NCBI GenBank assembly: GCA_905147135.1
Contig: LR990048.1
Span: 1,906,563 to 1,970,562, forward strand
Direction: 5' to 3'
DNA from: Blastobasis lacticolella
Lineage: Eukaryota; Arthropoda; Insecta; Lepidoptera; Blastobasidae
DNA length: 64,000 bases
Shown: positions 35,501 through 45,556 of the stretch, in pieces
Layout: every line of letters starts with the position of its first letter
Position numbering within the stretch: the stretch's first letter is position 1
Notes under the pieces: model-generated
Told to the model about the DNA's origin: nothing
Databases searched by the model: none
Seen by the model: the letters and a program-made list of their open reading frames with translations, nothing else
Position numbers and translations under genes: made by a program

Positions 35501-38500
35501 ATATTCTAGGTCGGCCACGACTGGGGCTACTACACCATGGTAACCGACCTTCCGAAATACATGACTGACGTCCTAAAGTTCAACATCGCCACCACTGGAA
35601 CCCTGACTGCCATTCCTTACCTGGCTATGTGGATCAGCTCTTTCATATTCGGCCTGGTCTGCGACGTCTGTGTCAAGAGGGGTTGGCACTCCATTAAAAC
35701 CGGCAGGATTATACACACCACAATTGGTAATGTTTTTTTCAATATTTTTTTTTTCTGTTGTCACATTATTTGAGGTCATAATTTTTTTTCATTGTAATTG
35801 TTTATTATCATCAGCCCAATACTACCACTGCTGGACATAGGCCTCCTCCAATGGTTAATTAAAATATTTCAAACGATAAATATTCTAATATTCCATCGCA
35901 AATGTTCAAATCCAACAAGACACTCGTAAAGGCTGAAATAATTTATAAATCGATTACAAAAGACAGAAAATATTTAAGAACGTTAATAAACGCGTTTTCT
36001 CTTTGTTAAAAACAAACCAACTAAACTTTATGAAAAAAGATACTATTAAGTAGTACGCAATGTTGTTCAAAATTTTTACATAGCTTATATACTATAATAA
36101 TAAATAAATTTACACTGTCTTAGTGCACTAAAACCTTAACTATACCAGCTTTAATGTTATAAACAATTCTGCTCTACCAAAGCCTGAACTATCAAGCATC
36201 CTATCCAATTTCGCTTCACCCAGCCAAATTCCTATAACATAAATATCGCGACCAATAACAAGTTTCCAATAGCAACTGCTATTGGAAACGCTCTATTTTC
36301 CAATTCCATTTTCAACGGGTTTATGTCTGTTGTGATTCAGTGCAGAATATCTATTTGTTTAGCTACGGGAATAGGGAAACATAACGAAGAAACATAAGAT
36401 TGTATATTTAATGAAAAACTAAAATAAAAAATGATTGTCTTATACGATATTACAATTCAGTTTGATCAAAATTTATTTAAGTCATATACGAAAATAGACA
36501 AAAATTTACCCTCCCCCTTATCTCCGCATATTGTGTGTGTTTCTTTCTTATTTTTCTAACATTGGGAACTCGACTGGGAATAAAATTCCCAGTCTATCCT
36601 AGTATCTTCATGACATTTTTTTTGCCTTCCGCAGTTACCAATCCCATGTATCCTGACCTCACTTGACTACATCAACGCGCTGCATTGAGTATTTTCGTAT
36701 TACTTTTCAGCTGCGGCGGGTCCAGCAGTCTGCATCATCCTGGCTTCGTATGCTGGCTGCGACCGCTTTGCAGCTGTTGGATACTTCATCGTATCCATGG
36801 CGTTGATGGGAGGCTTTTACAGCGGTATGAAGGTAAGGGTTTGCTGTGGTTTCTCGGTCGTTATGTCGACGTTTGGGGAAGTTTAGATAAGCGATAAGAA
36901 AACCAGAATATACGAACTATTTGTGAAAGATTTGGTATGTTAGGCAATGTAATAAAATTAAAAAAATATGCACTATATAATCAGTCAGTGCGAGTGTTGA
37001 CTCAACTGTATTAATTTAACCTATGTTGATGATTAAATTAAGCCGTGTGGTGTCCGGCAGAATAGAATAGCACCAACCCCTTACACTCGTGGGTGTCGTA
37101 CAAATACAAATACTTTATTAGTAACAGAGTTACATGTCAAAGTGGCAAGTTGGTACCTGTAATTTATAATGTCGATGCCGTAGATTAAACTAAATTATTC
37201 AAAACAAAATATAAAAATGTCATAATTTCAAATTATTAGAAATCATTTACAATAATTAAATCATTTACAAGGCGACTAATGAGCACAAAATGTAAGAGTC
37301 TCCGTAGGCTGGAAAATGGGCAGCAGCGTTTTCCATTGTTATACTTATAACACTACGATCTCCAACCCGCCTGCCAAGCGTGGCGATAATGGCAATAACC
37401 TCCCCTTTCGTGGGAGAGGCTCGAAGTCTTATAGTGTACTGTTACGGGCTGTTATGATGATGAATAAATTGAAATTGAAAATGTAAAATAAAATAATTCG
37501 TTGAAAAGAAAACCCAGTTACTCTCATTTCTAATGTCCTCTGAGAAACATTTGCTATCGATATCTAGTATATACTTGTATACATACAACGCACTGTTCAG
37601 ATATATTATTACAACTGATATAGTTGCCTATGCATCCCTGTGAAGGTATAGTTGCTATTCCGATCTTAACTGTTATTTATTTTAAATATGACGTCTTTAA
37701 AAATGCAATAGTATAATTGATGTACTAAAATTCAATAAATAATATACAAAATGCCTAATGGTAGAAAATGTAGCTCATATCGAATCAAATTACTGGGTCA
37801 AAATGAGTTTCTGAACAAACCATGGCCTAGTTTATCTTATATCTATCTATCTATCTTAACATACCTCTTTTTGTAGGCCTGCTGGAAGAGATTTCTTTTT
37901 AGAGATAAGTAGTGCCTGTTGTCTAATATATAATTTGTACTATCTCGTTAATTTTCATGTGTATTTGTAGTGTATAAATTGTTAAATAAATAATAATTAA
38001 ATAAATAGATATTATAAAACAAAGTCGTTCCCGCCGTCTGCCCCTATGTATGTATCTATATACGCTTATATCTTTTAAACCACGCAACGGTTTTTAATGC
38101 GGGTTTCAACAACAGGTAAAGTGATTCAAGAGGAAGGTTTGAAAGCAAAGAAAAAAAGGATATATAGGGGGAAAGTAGGTGTATGTAGGGGTAGGACGCC
38201 ACGAGAACGAAATCGCGCCGGGTTCACTAGTAAATAAATAAAATGCATTTTCGCTGCGAGTTTTCACGCGGCAAACGTGCCCTTTCCGTGCTGGGGAGGT
38301 GAGAAATACATTGCTGCGTTCTGAAACACTCCGCGTAAGTAGGTCGCACATGCATCCAAGGCTCGTAGATAAACAGGTTATAAATTCACGTGCAATATAA
38401 CGTGCGAATTAACCATGCACACTATCAAATGCGCTCAACCGTTTAAACTCTCGTATATCAAATAATGTATTGAAATTGAAACATTGTTGAGTATCGGTAG

Positions 38501-41103
38501 CAGCATTTACCTACTTAAATTGCATTTAAAAGGCTAATGGCTACTCTCAAAGTCTGCAATTTGAAACGGATCCACTCAAAGTCGAAAAGTTGACAAATTT
38601 AAATTACGAATAGGCTTGCGAGAGTGGACAGACGTAAATTCGGACCTTGGGCTTAGGGATTTGCCCCCAGACGTCACGGCGATTCAGAATCGGGTCGCGA
38701 GAACAATTTCAATAGATTCACGAACGCTTGGATGTGAGTGGTTACCAGCTATTTTTTACGCCAGACAAACAGGCAAACAGGCCACCTGATGGAAAGTGGT
38801 CACTTTCCAGCAACTCCAGGGGCGCTACTAATGCGTTGCCCGCCTCGTAAGGGACCTCTAATATACCTTTTGAACGATCCCATGTCATAGTCCAAAGGAA
38901 ACACTGTGTCTGGGAGCTCATTCCACATCCGAATCGTACGAGCAAGAAACGTTCTTTTGAACCTTTGCGTGGACGCAGAGGGTCTACGTGGCTATCAACC
39001 CTAATTATCCGGATTATGTGACAAAAGATTTAAATATTAACACACTACATTGATCTTAGCGGTCATCCCTTCTGCCAAGGTGCGCTTGACTCCTTTCTTT
39101 TCCACTTCGCAAGCTCTTCGGCATCCTCACGTCGCGGGAAGATGGTCATAGACACTCCTAAACTATAAAATAAATAATAATAAAAACACATGCTTGAACA
39201 ATTCACACAGCACCATCTAGACCCAAAGAAAGCAAAGCTTCGGTTGTGGGTGCTAGATAAGTGATAAACTACTTCTATATTTTTAAATACATACTTATTA
39301 TACATTGCGATCTCCAACCCGCCTGCCAAGCGTGGAGATTATGGCAATAACCTCCCCTTTGGCGGGAAAGGCCCTAAGTCCTGCAGTGGACTGTTATGAG
39401 CTGTGATGAGTTATTATACTTATAACACCCATAAACGTAACAGAAATTAAAATGCTTTATTTTAATTTCTGCCCGGCCCGGAATCGAGCTCGGGACCTCT
39501 GCGTGGCAGACCGGCTATTAACCAACTGTACCACTCAAGTCATCTAGTAACTACTAAACTTCACGGTAAACCCATCCAGGGATTCGTTGGATTTGTCTTG
39601 ACAAGTACTCTGAAACATCGTAGATGAGCAGCACGGTCGTGTGGCCAGTCTTATGGTATACAGTTCAAATAGAAAACGTAAAGCTTGTAATGAATAAAAA
39701 ATGTAGAACTATTCTTATATCTGATCTGTTCCACTTGGTTTCTTTCAGGTAAATGCTTTGGATCTTGCTCCGAACTACGCCGGTTCGCTGACAGCCATGA
39801 TCAACGGGACTTCAACGATTTCTGGCATCATCACGCCATATCTCATCGGTCTTTTGACCCCAGATGTAAGTATAGCAAGAAAGAAAGAAGACATTTAGTG
39901 CACATAGACACCACAACACGATAATTAAGTACAACAAAAAAAAACAAGGAATTAGCCGTACATAAAAAAAATGAAAATTATGTTAGAAAAGAAAAAAATA
40001 AAATATGTCTACCTACAGTTTATCTATTCAGTGGAATTATTTATACTCCGTGTCGCGGCTTCCAGTGCGACTGGACCCCTTCAGCATAATGTTGTGGCCG
40101 CTTGACGCGTACCACGCTGGTTTTCAATGGGCCCACCTACCACACGGAAACACCGCACAGTCAGCAATATACCTGCTTAGCAATATACATGATGTATAGA
40201 TTAACATGCCTACCCTCTGTCTCCTGCTATATTTTTTAACAAGAAGAAACAAACTGATAGCCTACAACTAATTAAAAAAAAATACACCCATGAAAGCGAA
40301 GACAGAGTGTTTTCCATCCCTTATGGAGAACAAGTTAGCTTGTTTTAGTTTGGAAAAAACAATAACACTAATCACACATTTGGATAATATATGTTTGATG
40401 TTTGAAATAATAAAACCACGTCACAGGAGATCCGGCTTAAACTGCACTTCAAATGCAGTGTCGAGCATAGATATAGTATTCTACTATTATTTTGATGAGC
40501 AAACACCAAATTAGAAGTTTTTGCATTAGTTTTTTAGTAGGAGCTATGATTAACTAAATAAACGACTCTCACTATCATAAAAATACTTAAATCTACTAAA
40601 TTAGTCATCATTATCTTGGTGTCAATCTTGTCTGTGCTATTGCGCGCAAGGGACCGCGGAAATCAGTCTGAGCGTCTTAGGGAATTTATGACTGTATGGG
40701 TAACACTGTACAATGTTCAAATAGTGCAAATGATTGTGCATGATTCCCAGTCGACCAGGAATAAATATAGAATTCCTACGTGTATATTAAAAGTCATATG
40801 CATGTGTATTGAAAAAAAAATGCTTATCTTTCGCTTAAGTAGCTGAATAACGCCCTACACCACCGCCCCTTCTCTTCGTTTCAGTCAACACTGATCCAGT
40901 GGCGAGTAGCCTTCTGGGTCTGCTTCGCCGTGTTGGTTGGCACCAACATCGTTTACATCATCTGGGCGGATGGCAAGCAGCAATGGTGGGATGACGTCAG
41001 GCAATTCGGGTACCCGCAGGATTGGAAGCATGGTCCTCTGAAGCTAGGAGACAGGGACAAGGAAAAGAGCAAAGAAGCCGAAGCTAAAGCTACTACGCTG
41101 TGA
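29553..41103 (+). CDS. SLC17-type MFS transporter (putative inorganic phosphate cotransporter / sialin-like), 9 exons
   Basis: Predicted product of 507 residues, the usual length for this family. Coding exons: 29553-29586, 31742-31941, 33295-33531, 34070-34279, 34631-34798, 35510-35726, 36711-36832, 39749-39865, 40885-41103 (TGA). All eight introns are GT-AG and the phases join without a break. Family members are 12-helix, Na+- or H+-coupled anion transporters of plasma or vesicle membranes. Signatures seen: YTMRVCLNLAV with Arg36 in the first helix; N-glycosylation sites Asn49 and Asn71 in the first luminal/extracellular loop; PGGYLAERYGGKW (106-118, the MFS loop 2-3 motif); QGMGEGPTMPA with Glu157; ARWVPPHERS (169-178); DPVPWKAI before helix 7. 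The C-terminal tail is short, charged and probably cytosolic. The true substrate cannot be read from sequence. The first ATG is chosen because only it is in frame with exon 2; the better-context ATG at 29564 is out of frame. Confidence 0.93.
30745..30990. repeat. Dispersed repeat family D (reversed), in intron 1
   Basis: 'aacaatgcaagcattgttgc', then 'cggcagaaat', 'ggtactcacccagccggact' and 'gacagagtcctaccacct', are the reverse of 10445-10640. Confidence 0.6.
31298..31611 (-). mobile_element. SINE-A in transporter intron 1
   Basis: Reversed SINE-A from 'tcttggtgttaatgatcc' to 'gccaccgacgctcc'. The reversed B box is 'ggttcgaacccggt' (about 31568-31581). It ends about 130 bp before exon 2. Confidence 0.8.
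31742..31941 (+). CDS. Transporter exon 2
   Basis: Codes residues 12-78: helix 1 (YVLGIMGLLAVCNAYTMRVC region), the conserved Arg36, and the large loop with the NNT and NGT glycosylation sites and a Cys62. Acceptor tctcacag, donor gtgagg. Confidence 0.92.
33295..33531 (+). CDS. Transporter exon 3
   Basis: Residues 79-157: helices 2-4 with FYYGYAITHVPGGYLAER. It ends exactly after Glu157 of QGMGE. Acceptor ttttctag, donor gtaaga. Confidence 0.95.
34070..34279 (+). CDS. Transporter exon 4
   Basis: Residues 158-227: GPTMPALMIVLARWVPPHER, then helices 5 and 6. Acceptor gatttcag, donor gtaaga. Confidence 0.95.
34631..34798 (+). CDS. Transporter exon 5
   Basis: Residues 228-283: the end of helix 6, the long cytosolic loop with HPYISEEELKYL, then VPWKAIVRSVPVWALLFAA entering helix 7. 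Acceptor gtttacag, donor gtaagt. Confidence 0.93.
35510..35726 (+). CDS. Transporter exon 6
   Basis: Residues 284 to the first base of codon 356: VGHDWGYYTMVTDLPKYM, then helix 8 (AIPYLAMWISSFIFGLVCD). Acceptor atattctag, donor gtaatg. Confidence 0.94.
36262..36289. repeat. Perfect 12-bp-arm hairpin in intron 6
   Basis: gtttccaatagc, loop aact, gctattggaaac. Confidence 0.85.
36572..36594. repeat. Perfect 10-bp-arm hairpin in intron 6
   Basis: gactgggaat, loop aaa, attcccagtc, about 115 bp upstream of the exon 7 acceptor. Confidence 0.85.
36711..36832 (+). CDS. Transporter exon 7
   Basis: Completes codon 356 and runs to Lys396: helices 9 and 10 (AGPAVCIILASYAGCDR, VSMALMGGFYSGMK). Acceptor cttttcag, donor gtaagg. 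Confidence 0.93.
37043..37455 (+). mobile_element. SINE-B in transporter intron 7, interrupted
   Basis: 37043-37103 ('gccgtgtggtgtccggcag' to 'gtcgtacaa') and 37266-37455 ('tacaaggcgactaatg' to 'agtgtactgttacgggctg') are two pieces of one SINE-B. They are separated by 162 bp of unrelated A/T-rich DNA (37104-37265) with 'tacaa' at both junctions. Confidence 0.75.
37104..37265 (-). mobile_element. 162-bp LINE-tail-like insertion in SINE-B
   Basis: Begins 'atacaaatactttattag', which is the reverse of an AATAAAGTATTTG-type LINE 3' end. It is bounded by the 5-bp repeat tacaa (37099-37103 and 37266-37270). Inferred 5'-truncated minus-strand insertion. Confidence 0.55.
37876..38010 (+). mobile_element. 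LINE 3' UTR with AT tail
   Basis: 'aggcctgctggaagagattt', 'ttagagataagtagtgcctg', ending in 'gttaaataaataataatt'. Same family as 22248-22372. It follows a (tatc)n run at about 37840-37857. Confidence 0.65.
38011..38230 (+). repeat. Dispersed repeat family E
   Basis: 'aaagtcgttcccgccgtctg', 'ttttaaaccacgcaacggtt', 'gattcaagaggaaggtttg', ending 'tcgcgccgggttcactag'. Uninterrupted plus-strand copy, useful as a reference for 15410-15797. Confidence 0.75.
38755..39000 (-). mobile_element. LINE RT C-terminal fragment in intron 7
   Basis: 'cagacaaacaggcaaacagg', 'ccaggggcgctactaatgcg', 'tttgaacgatcccatgtcat', 'attccacatccgaatcgtac', 'ttgaacctttgcgtggac'. Reversed LINE ORF end, with indels. Confidence 0.7.
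39172..39545 (-). mobile_element. SINE-C in intron 7, interrupted by truncated SINE-B
   Basis: SINE-C pieces 39172-39303 and 39411-39545, the latter ending in the tRNA-like head 'attaaccaactgtaccact'. They are split by 107 bp of SINE-B. The 9-bp sequence ttattatac flanks the insert at 39295-39303 and 39411-39419. Confidence 0.8.
39304..39410 (+). mobile_element. 5'-truncated SINE-B insertion
   Basis: Starts within SINE-B at 'tgcgatctccaacccgcctg' and runs to 'ctgttatgagctgtgatgag'. Perfect 9-bp target-site duplication, oriented opposite to its SINE-C host. Confidence 0.8.
39749..39865 (+). CDS. Transporter exon 8
   Basis: Residues 397-435: VNALDLAPNYAGSLTAMING, then STISGIITPYLIGLLTPD. The LAPNYAG / NG motif before helix 11 is strongly conserved in SLC17. 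Acceptor tctttcag, donor gtaagt. Confidence 0.95.
40885..41103 (+). CDS. Transporter exon 9 (terminal)
   Basis: Residues 436-507 and stop: STLIQWRVAFWVCFAV, helix 12, then a hydrophilic tail (QQWWDDVRQFG and a Lys/Glu-rich end KEKSKEAEAKATTL). Acceptor cgtttcag. Confidence 0.94.
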   Translation, partial: STLIQWRVAFWVCFAVLVGTNIVYIIWADGKQQWWDDVRQFGYPQDWKHGPLKLGDRDKEKSKEAEAKATTL

Positions 41104-41353
41104 TTGTGCTGTTTTAGACTCTATTGCTGATGTTGTTAGGATTAATTTCGTTGTTCCACGATTTGTTTAAAGTCGATTCTGACGGTACTTTCATAATTTC
41201 CGTCAGGCAACGAACTCCCTACCTGCGTAATTCAATATAACCTGACCTATAAAAGGCAAAATTAATTATACATATATTATTAGGCTTAGGTCAGTCGTAT
41301 GCGCTGAAAATGTTTAAATTCCTAATTTATTTCTATATTATACAGGGTGTTTT

Positions 41354-41359
41354 AATAAA
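41354..41359 (+). terminator. Candidate polyadenylation signal of the transporter
   Basis: AATAAA 251 bp after the stop codon, with T-rich sequence downstream. Further A-rich candidates exist near 42710. Confidence 0.45.
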
Positions 41360-41649
41360 TTGAGTGTCAGCTCAGTGGCAGGTTCAGTATAAATGAAGAG
41401 CACAAAAATATAATTATTAAAATTACCCAGCAACTACTTTTGAATATCACAAACTTATTTGTTTAGAACCTTTGGATTTTCCAACTTGATTTTGATTTGA
41501 CATAACAAAGTTATAATTGCAGCTAGCCAAAGCATTCCATATACTGGCGTATGTTTAAATATAATGTTCATTGTGTTTATGTCAATATAGCCCGCAAAAT
41601 TTCTTTTTCAGACAATTTGTACGAAGCGTTTGCTAATCGACAATTAGAT

Positions 41650-41800
41650 ACTCGATAACTTGATAAGAGGTATATAAGAGGTCTTTTCAGAGGCGGGCAA
41701 CGCATTGGTGACTCCCCTGGTGTTGCTGATGTCCATAGGCGGCGGGGACCACTTTTCATCAGGTGGCCCGCTTGCCTGTTTGTCTGCCGTAAAACATAAA
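41650..41800 (+). mobile_element. LINE 3' coding end
   Basis: 'aggcgggcaacgcattggtg', 'gttgctgatgtccataggcg', 'catcaggtggcccgcttgcc'. Plus-oriented counterpart of the minus fragments at 38755-39000 and 49905-50160. Confidence 0.65.
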
Positions 41801-41974
41801 CAAAAAAATACTTGAAGAGCTGTGATAGATTTCCTATTAACTACATTATTATGTTAAATACTTTACACGTATCCAAATATTATTATTTAAGTGGTAGTGG
41901 GCGAGACAGGTTTTTATTAAAAACGGAAAACCTAATCTAAAAACGTTCTTCGCATACCCTAAGTTTAAAAGACA

Positions 41975-42320
41975 AGTATTGCCGATGATCCCTGTCTCGT
42001 AGATGGTCTAGATCCCTTAAGCTTCCGGAGAGACGTTGGCTCTCTGTGTGTTCTCTACCGTCTGTACCCAAACTGTTTAAATCTCTATCTAGATACCTGG
42101 CAACCAACTAACGTACGGGCATCACGAGCCCTTTTACCATGCACGTGTAAGATGTAGAATGTGCTTCATCCCGAAGTCTTTCCTCAGCACTACAACATGG
42201 TGTTCTTCAAAATGGGTGTCTGCAGGTACCTCAAAGGCCGGCACCGCATCAGCTCCCACTTCCCATCAGTGGCCACTTTCCGTCCATCCGTGTGTCTCTC
42301 TAGGCAATAAAAAAAAAGCT
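41975..42320 (+). mobile_element. LINE RT C-terminal fragment
   Basis: The frame pieces read FRRDVGSLCVFYRLYP, then PEVFPQHYNMVFFKMGVCRY after frameshifts, ending 'ctaggcaataaaaaaaaa'. It is the C-terminus and A-tail of a CR1/Jockey-like LINE, 5'-truncated. Confidence 0.75.
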
Positions 42321-42757
42321 TTACTTTTGTTTTTGTGTTCCTTCATTGTCACTGTAATACTGTTCATTCTATGGGGATTCGAGGGCGTATTGTATAAGTA
42401 ACCTTATAATCAAAGTTGCAATACGCACATTTTTTAACAAACTCATGTGATTGTGACTAATTATTGCTACGATGAAATATGTTAAGATAGTGTACATATT
42501 TATAATTAACAAGTAGTATAAGTACAAAAACATAGTCTGGCTAATGTGAACACAAATAATATTGTTTACCTATGTTTTTAGGTAAAGATATAGAACTACT
42601 TTATTATTTTACTTACGCATTGTATAGCTAATATTAAAAATTCTACTTGTTGCCTGTCATTTCAGGAAAGCGATTGATAATGGCACTGTATATAAATTCT
42701 TTACGCAAAAATAATAAAATGCCTTATAATTTTATTATGAATACGGTTATTCTACTA

Positions 42758-42973
42758 TATGATCTGTTTATACTGACTTGTCTTATTTGGTGAACAAATA
42801 ATGCCCAAAATCCCGACTTGCCGTATCAATCACGCTACGTATATTGTGTATAGATGTCGAGAATAGTACAATAAACACAAAGAATGTGAATTTCAACGAA
42901 GACTGCTGCAGATTATCCATTTAAATACATAATTTCCTTAACCAAATAAGACAAGTCAATCTGGACAGATTAT
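42758..42973 (+). mobile_element. ~215-bp TIR element (MITE), copy 1
   Basis: The left terminus 'gatctgtttatactgact' continues 'tgtcttatttggt'. The right terminus 'accaaataagacaagtcaat' continues 'ctggacagat'. Together they form about 33-bp inverted repeats with a few mismatches. The interior includes 'cgtatcaatcacgctacgta'. Copy 2, in reverse, is at 46390-46587. Confidence 0.8.
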
Positions 42974-43458
42974 ACGTGATATCGGGATATTGTTATTTTT
43001 TTTAAATACAAATTTGTTTCTTATGTTCCTCTGATGTAGGACACACTAGCTTGATTGTAAACTGTATATGAGAGAGAGGGAAATAGCAAACCCACATTTT
43101 CAAATCATCATTAGAATGATGTTTATACAGCAAACTACTATACTATATTTATTTTTTAATTATATCAGAAGAGAGCCTAACGTTTAATAAGCCTCTAAAA
43201 TACTTCTTAGTTTGTGAGTGTGGAGCGATTTCAGGGTGGCCAAAGTGAAAACTTTTTGTAACACCTGAAACTTTGCTCTGCAATTCCTTCAATATCCTTT
43301 GGTTTTATCCAAATCAATATATTAGGTCAATATTTAATTTAAATAACATACAATTTTTTAAATGTGCCATTAAATTTAATATTGTAGAAACCAGTACATT
43401 AACTAGATGTTATAATTATTAAATAAAATAATACGAAACCGAAGAGTGACAATTTTCT
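42974..43458. other. Spacer downstream of the orphan gene
   Basis: AT-rich, no recognised feature. Confidence 0.5.
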
Positions 43459-43464
43459 TTTATT
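43459..43464 (-). terminator. Candidate polyadenylation signal of the orphan gene
   Basis: AATAAA on the minus strand (TTTATT on plus), about 167 bp after the stop codon. Confidence 0.5.
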
Positions 43465-43630
43465 ACCTCTAATTTTTCGAACCTAAATGCATTTGAGACA
43501 AAAAGAAATATTTTCTCAAGCGCCATTATTTGACAAAGACACATAATCAATGCAAAAACGACGCCTGATGATCTTTAGTACTGTAACACTTAGGTATATT
43601 CATGCAGGTAAATAGTGTAATGGAACAAGT

Positions 43631-45073
43631 TTACTTTGGTTTCTTGAACTTATCGGGTGGCCTTGGTGCTAAACGGTTCTGGTTGTATTGCTCTGGTCTG
43701 TCGAAAGCATAGGCTTGAGGCCTATAGGCTTGGGCATATGGATCAACATTATACGGTTGTTGTGGCAAATTGACATTGGGCTCGTAACCATAAGGGGGAA
43801 TATATGGTGGAGGATACGGCGGCGCAGGTTCCGCATAAGGACTGTATGCCATGTAATCCATGTATGGATTGTAAAGGTCTGCAACGTATGCATTGTATGC
43901 CATCTGTTCGGCATATGCCGGGTCAGTATACGGATTGAAGGTAGGACGTCGGTAGTAGGGTCGGGACATCGAGGGAGGCATAGGAGCGATCGGAGGAGGC
44001 ACGGAGTAAGAAGAATGTGGATGGACATGCAGAGGGTGAGACATGTAAGAGGGGCCGGTAAAGGCTGCTGGGAAATTTGGCGGGCCACTGAAGGGGTCGC
44101 GGGTGGTACGCGCATCGGCCATTTCTTCTTGGTAGTAGTACTGCTGCTCCGGGGAAGTGTAGCATCGGGTCGGCATAGATTCCGAACTGGGGCACGGTAT
44201 CGCGGGACTGTCTTCGTAATCGTTGACGGCGAGCTCTGGCTGCGGCCGATAAGCTGACTGTGACGAGTATCTCTGGTATGGAGAGCTACCATCTGGAGAA
44301 GTTTCTGGAAACTCATATTGAGCCGTCGGCGCCCCTGGCATCGGGTATTGGTGCGCTTCGGCGGGGGCTGGCCTTTCTATACTAGGCGGTGTTGCTCTTG
44401 CATACATGTATTGGCCGGATGGGGAAGGTTCCGGTGCTTGATTGTAAGCCGTTACTGGTGTTGGTGGCGGTCTCGGCTGCATGATTGGCTCAGAACGGGT
44501 TACTTCTAATGGTGGTAATTGCTGAAAAGGAGGCGAGTGTATACCCTGAGCAGCTTCCATCTGAGCCAGCGGCTTTGGGCGCGGCACCAATGGACTTTCG
44601 CCTATGTCCGCTTGAACTTGTGTCGGGCGCGGCACAAGCGGGCTGTCATATGAATCTACTTTTTGAGGCTTGCTTTTTGGGGCAGGTGTCTCCTTTTTCA
44701 CCGTAGCAAATTGCACAGGTGCAAGGTTGGGCTCGGGAACAATAATTGGCTCCTGAGTTAATGGAGGTTTCTTCTCTTTCTCCCTTTTCCTTGGTGCGTC
44801 CTTCGTGCCTAGCCATTTCTTAGCTTTTGCAATTTCTCGAAAATAATTGGCCTTCTTGAACGTGTCTTCGCTTGCTGCACTCGCGGTTACATTGTCGTCG
44901 GCTTTTGTCAGCACCTTAATCTTGATCTTGTTCTTCTTAGTGTCAGTTTTGGTTTTACCAGTCTTCGCAGCCAAATTGCGGCCCATACAAATCCCAAGGG
45001 GGGCTCCCAGTCTCTCGACGTTCACCACCGATGCGAAATTCGTGAAACGCGCTTTCCTCAAAACCACAGCCAT
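43631..45073 (-). CDS. Uncharacterised Pro/Tyr-rich protein, 480 aa, intronless
   Basis: I do not recognise this protein. The single open frame of 480 codons plus stop is by far the longest in the window and stands in AT-rich DNA, so it is unlikely to be chance. The start is taken at ATG 45073-45071, with A at -3 and G at +4; the two upstream in-frame codons begin with GTG. Residues 1-36 are basic and free of acidic residues apart from one Glu, as in a mitochondrial presequence. Residues 37-58 are Lys/Thr-rich, and residues 70-105 are charged (FKKANYFREIAKAKKWLG). The rest is disordered-looking and rich in Pro, Tyr, Ala and Gln, with SPLVPRP twice (144-150, 160-166) and a YxxPY-rich C-terminus (about 370-460), ending KFKKPK. 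No signal peptide or membrane helix is visible. It could be an intronless retrogene or an order-specific gene. Upstream: 'cagacgtagtg' and AT-rich DNA with no clear TATA box. Confidence 0.8.
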   Translation of the reverse strand: MAVVLRKARFTNFASVVNVERLGAPLGICMGRNLAAKTGKTKTDTKKNKIKIKVLTKADDNVTASAASEDTFKKANYFREIAKAKKWLGTKDAPRKREKEKKPPLTQEPIIVPEPNLAPVQFATVKKETPAPKSKPQKVDSYDSPLVPRPTQVQADIGESPLVPRPKPLAQMEAAQGIHSPPFQQLPPLEVTRSEPIMQPRPPPTPVTAYNQAPEPSPSGQYMYARATPPSIERPAPAEAHQYPMPGAPTAQYEFPETSPDGSSPYQRYSSQSAYRPQPELAVNDYEDSPAIPCPSSESMPTRCYTSPEQQYYYQEEMADARTTRDPFSGPPNFPAAFTGPSYMSHPLHVHPHSSYSVPPPIAPMPPSMSRPYYRRPTFNPYTDPAYAEQMAYNAYVADLYNPYMDYMAYSPYAEPAPPYPPPYIPPYGYEPNVNLPQQPYNVDPYAQAYRPQAYAFDRPEQYNQNRLAPRPPDKFKKPK

Positions 45074-45556
45074 TATCACAGGAAAATTTTAGTCACCTTG
45101 CCAGACGTAGTGTTTTTAATTTGCCATTTTTTAAGCATTATTTTAAATACATTTTCACCCTACCATGTCTTCTACCATTTTGACAATGTCTTGACAAAGA
45201 TTATTTCTAACTTTTCCAACTGTCAGTATACATCTTTTTTGAGACAGTAGCCAAGGAAATCTTATTGTCGATAATCTGTTCTCCAAAGAGGATACAGAAT
45301 ATTATTTTCACAATTTAATATTTCTATCAGTTCTTTTCCTAATATTTTCTTGCGATCATAGGTTTTTACAGGCTTTCGGACCACCTATAAAATAGAAGGC
45401 TACATGCACATAGTCTTAGAATATCATTGTCGCCAAGTTATTAAACTTGTATTCGGCTTTGAAGAACATAGCTGATGAAACTACCAAACAGTCAGACCTC
45501 ATGCAAACAACACCAGCAATTTTGTGTTTTCAATGTTCATATTCAATTAATCATAT
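45074..45556. other. Upstream region of the orphan gene
   Basis: Presumed promoter and 5' UTR, read on the minus strand. No TATA box or other motif that I can defend. Confidence 0.4.

Noticed and set aside
43688..44257. 189- and 215-codon frames overlapping the orphan gene
   Set aside because: Shadows of the 480-codon frame, which has the start context, length and polyadenylation signal.
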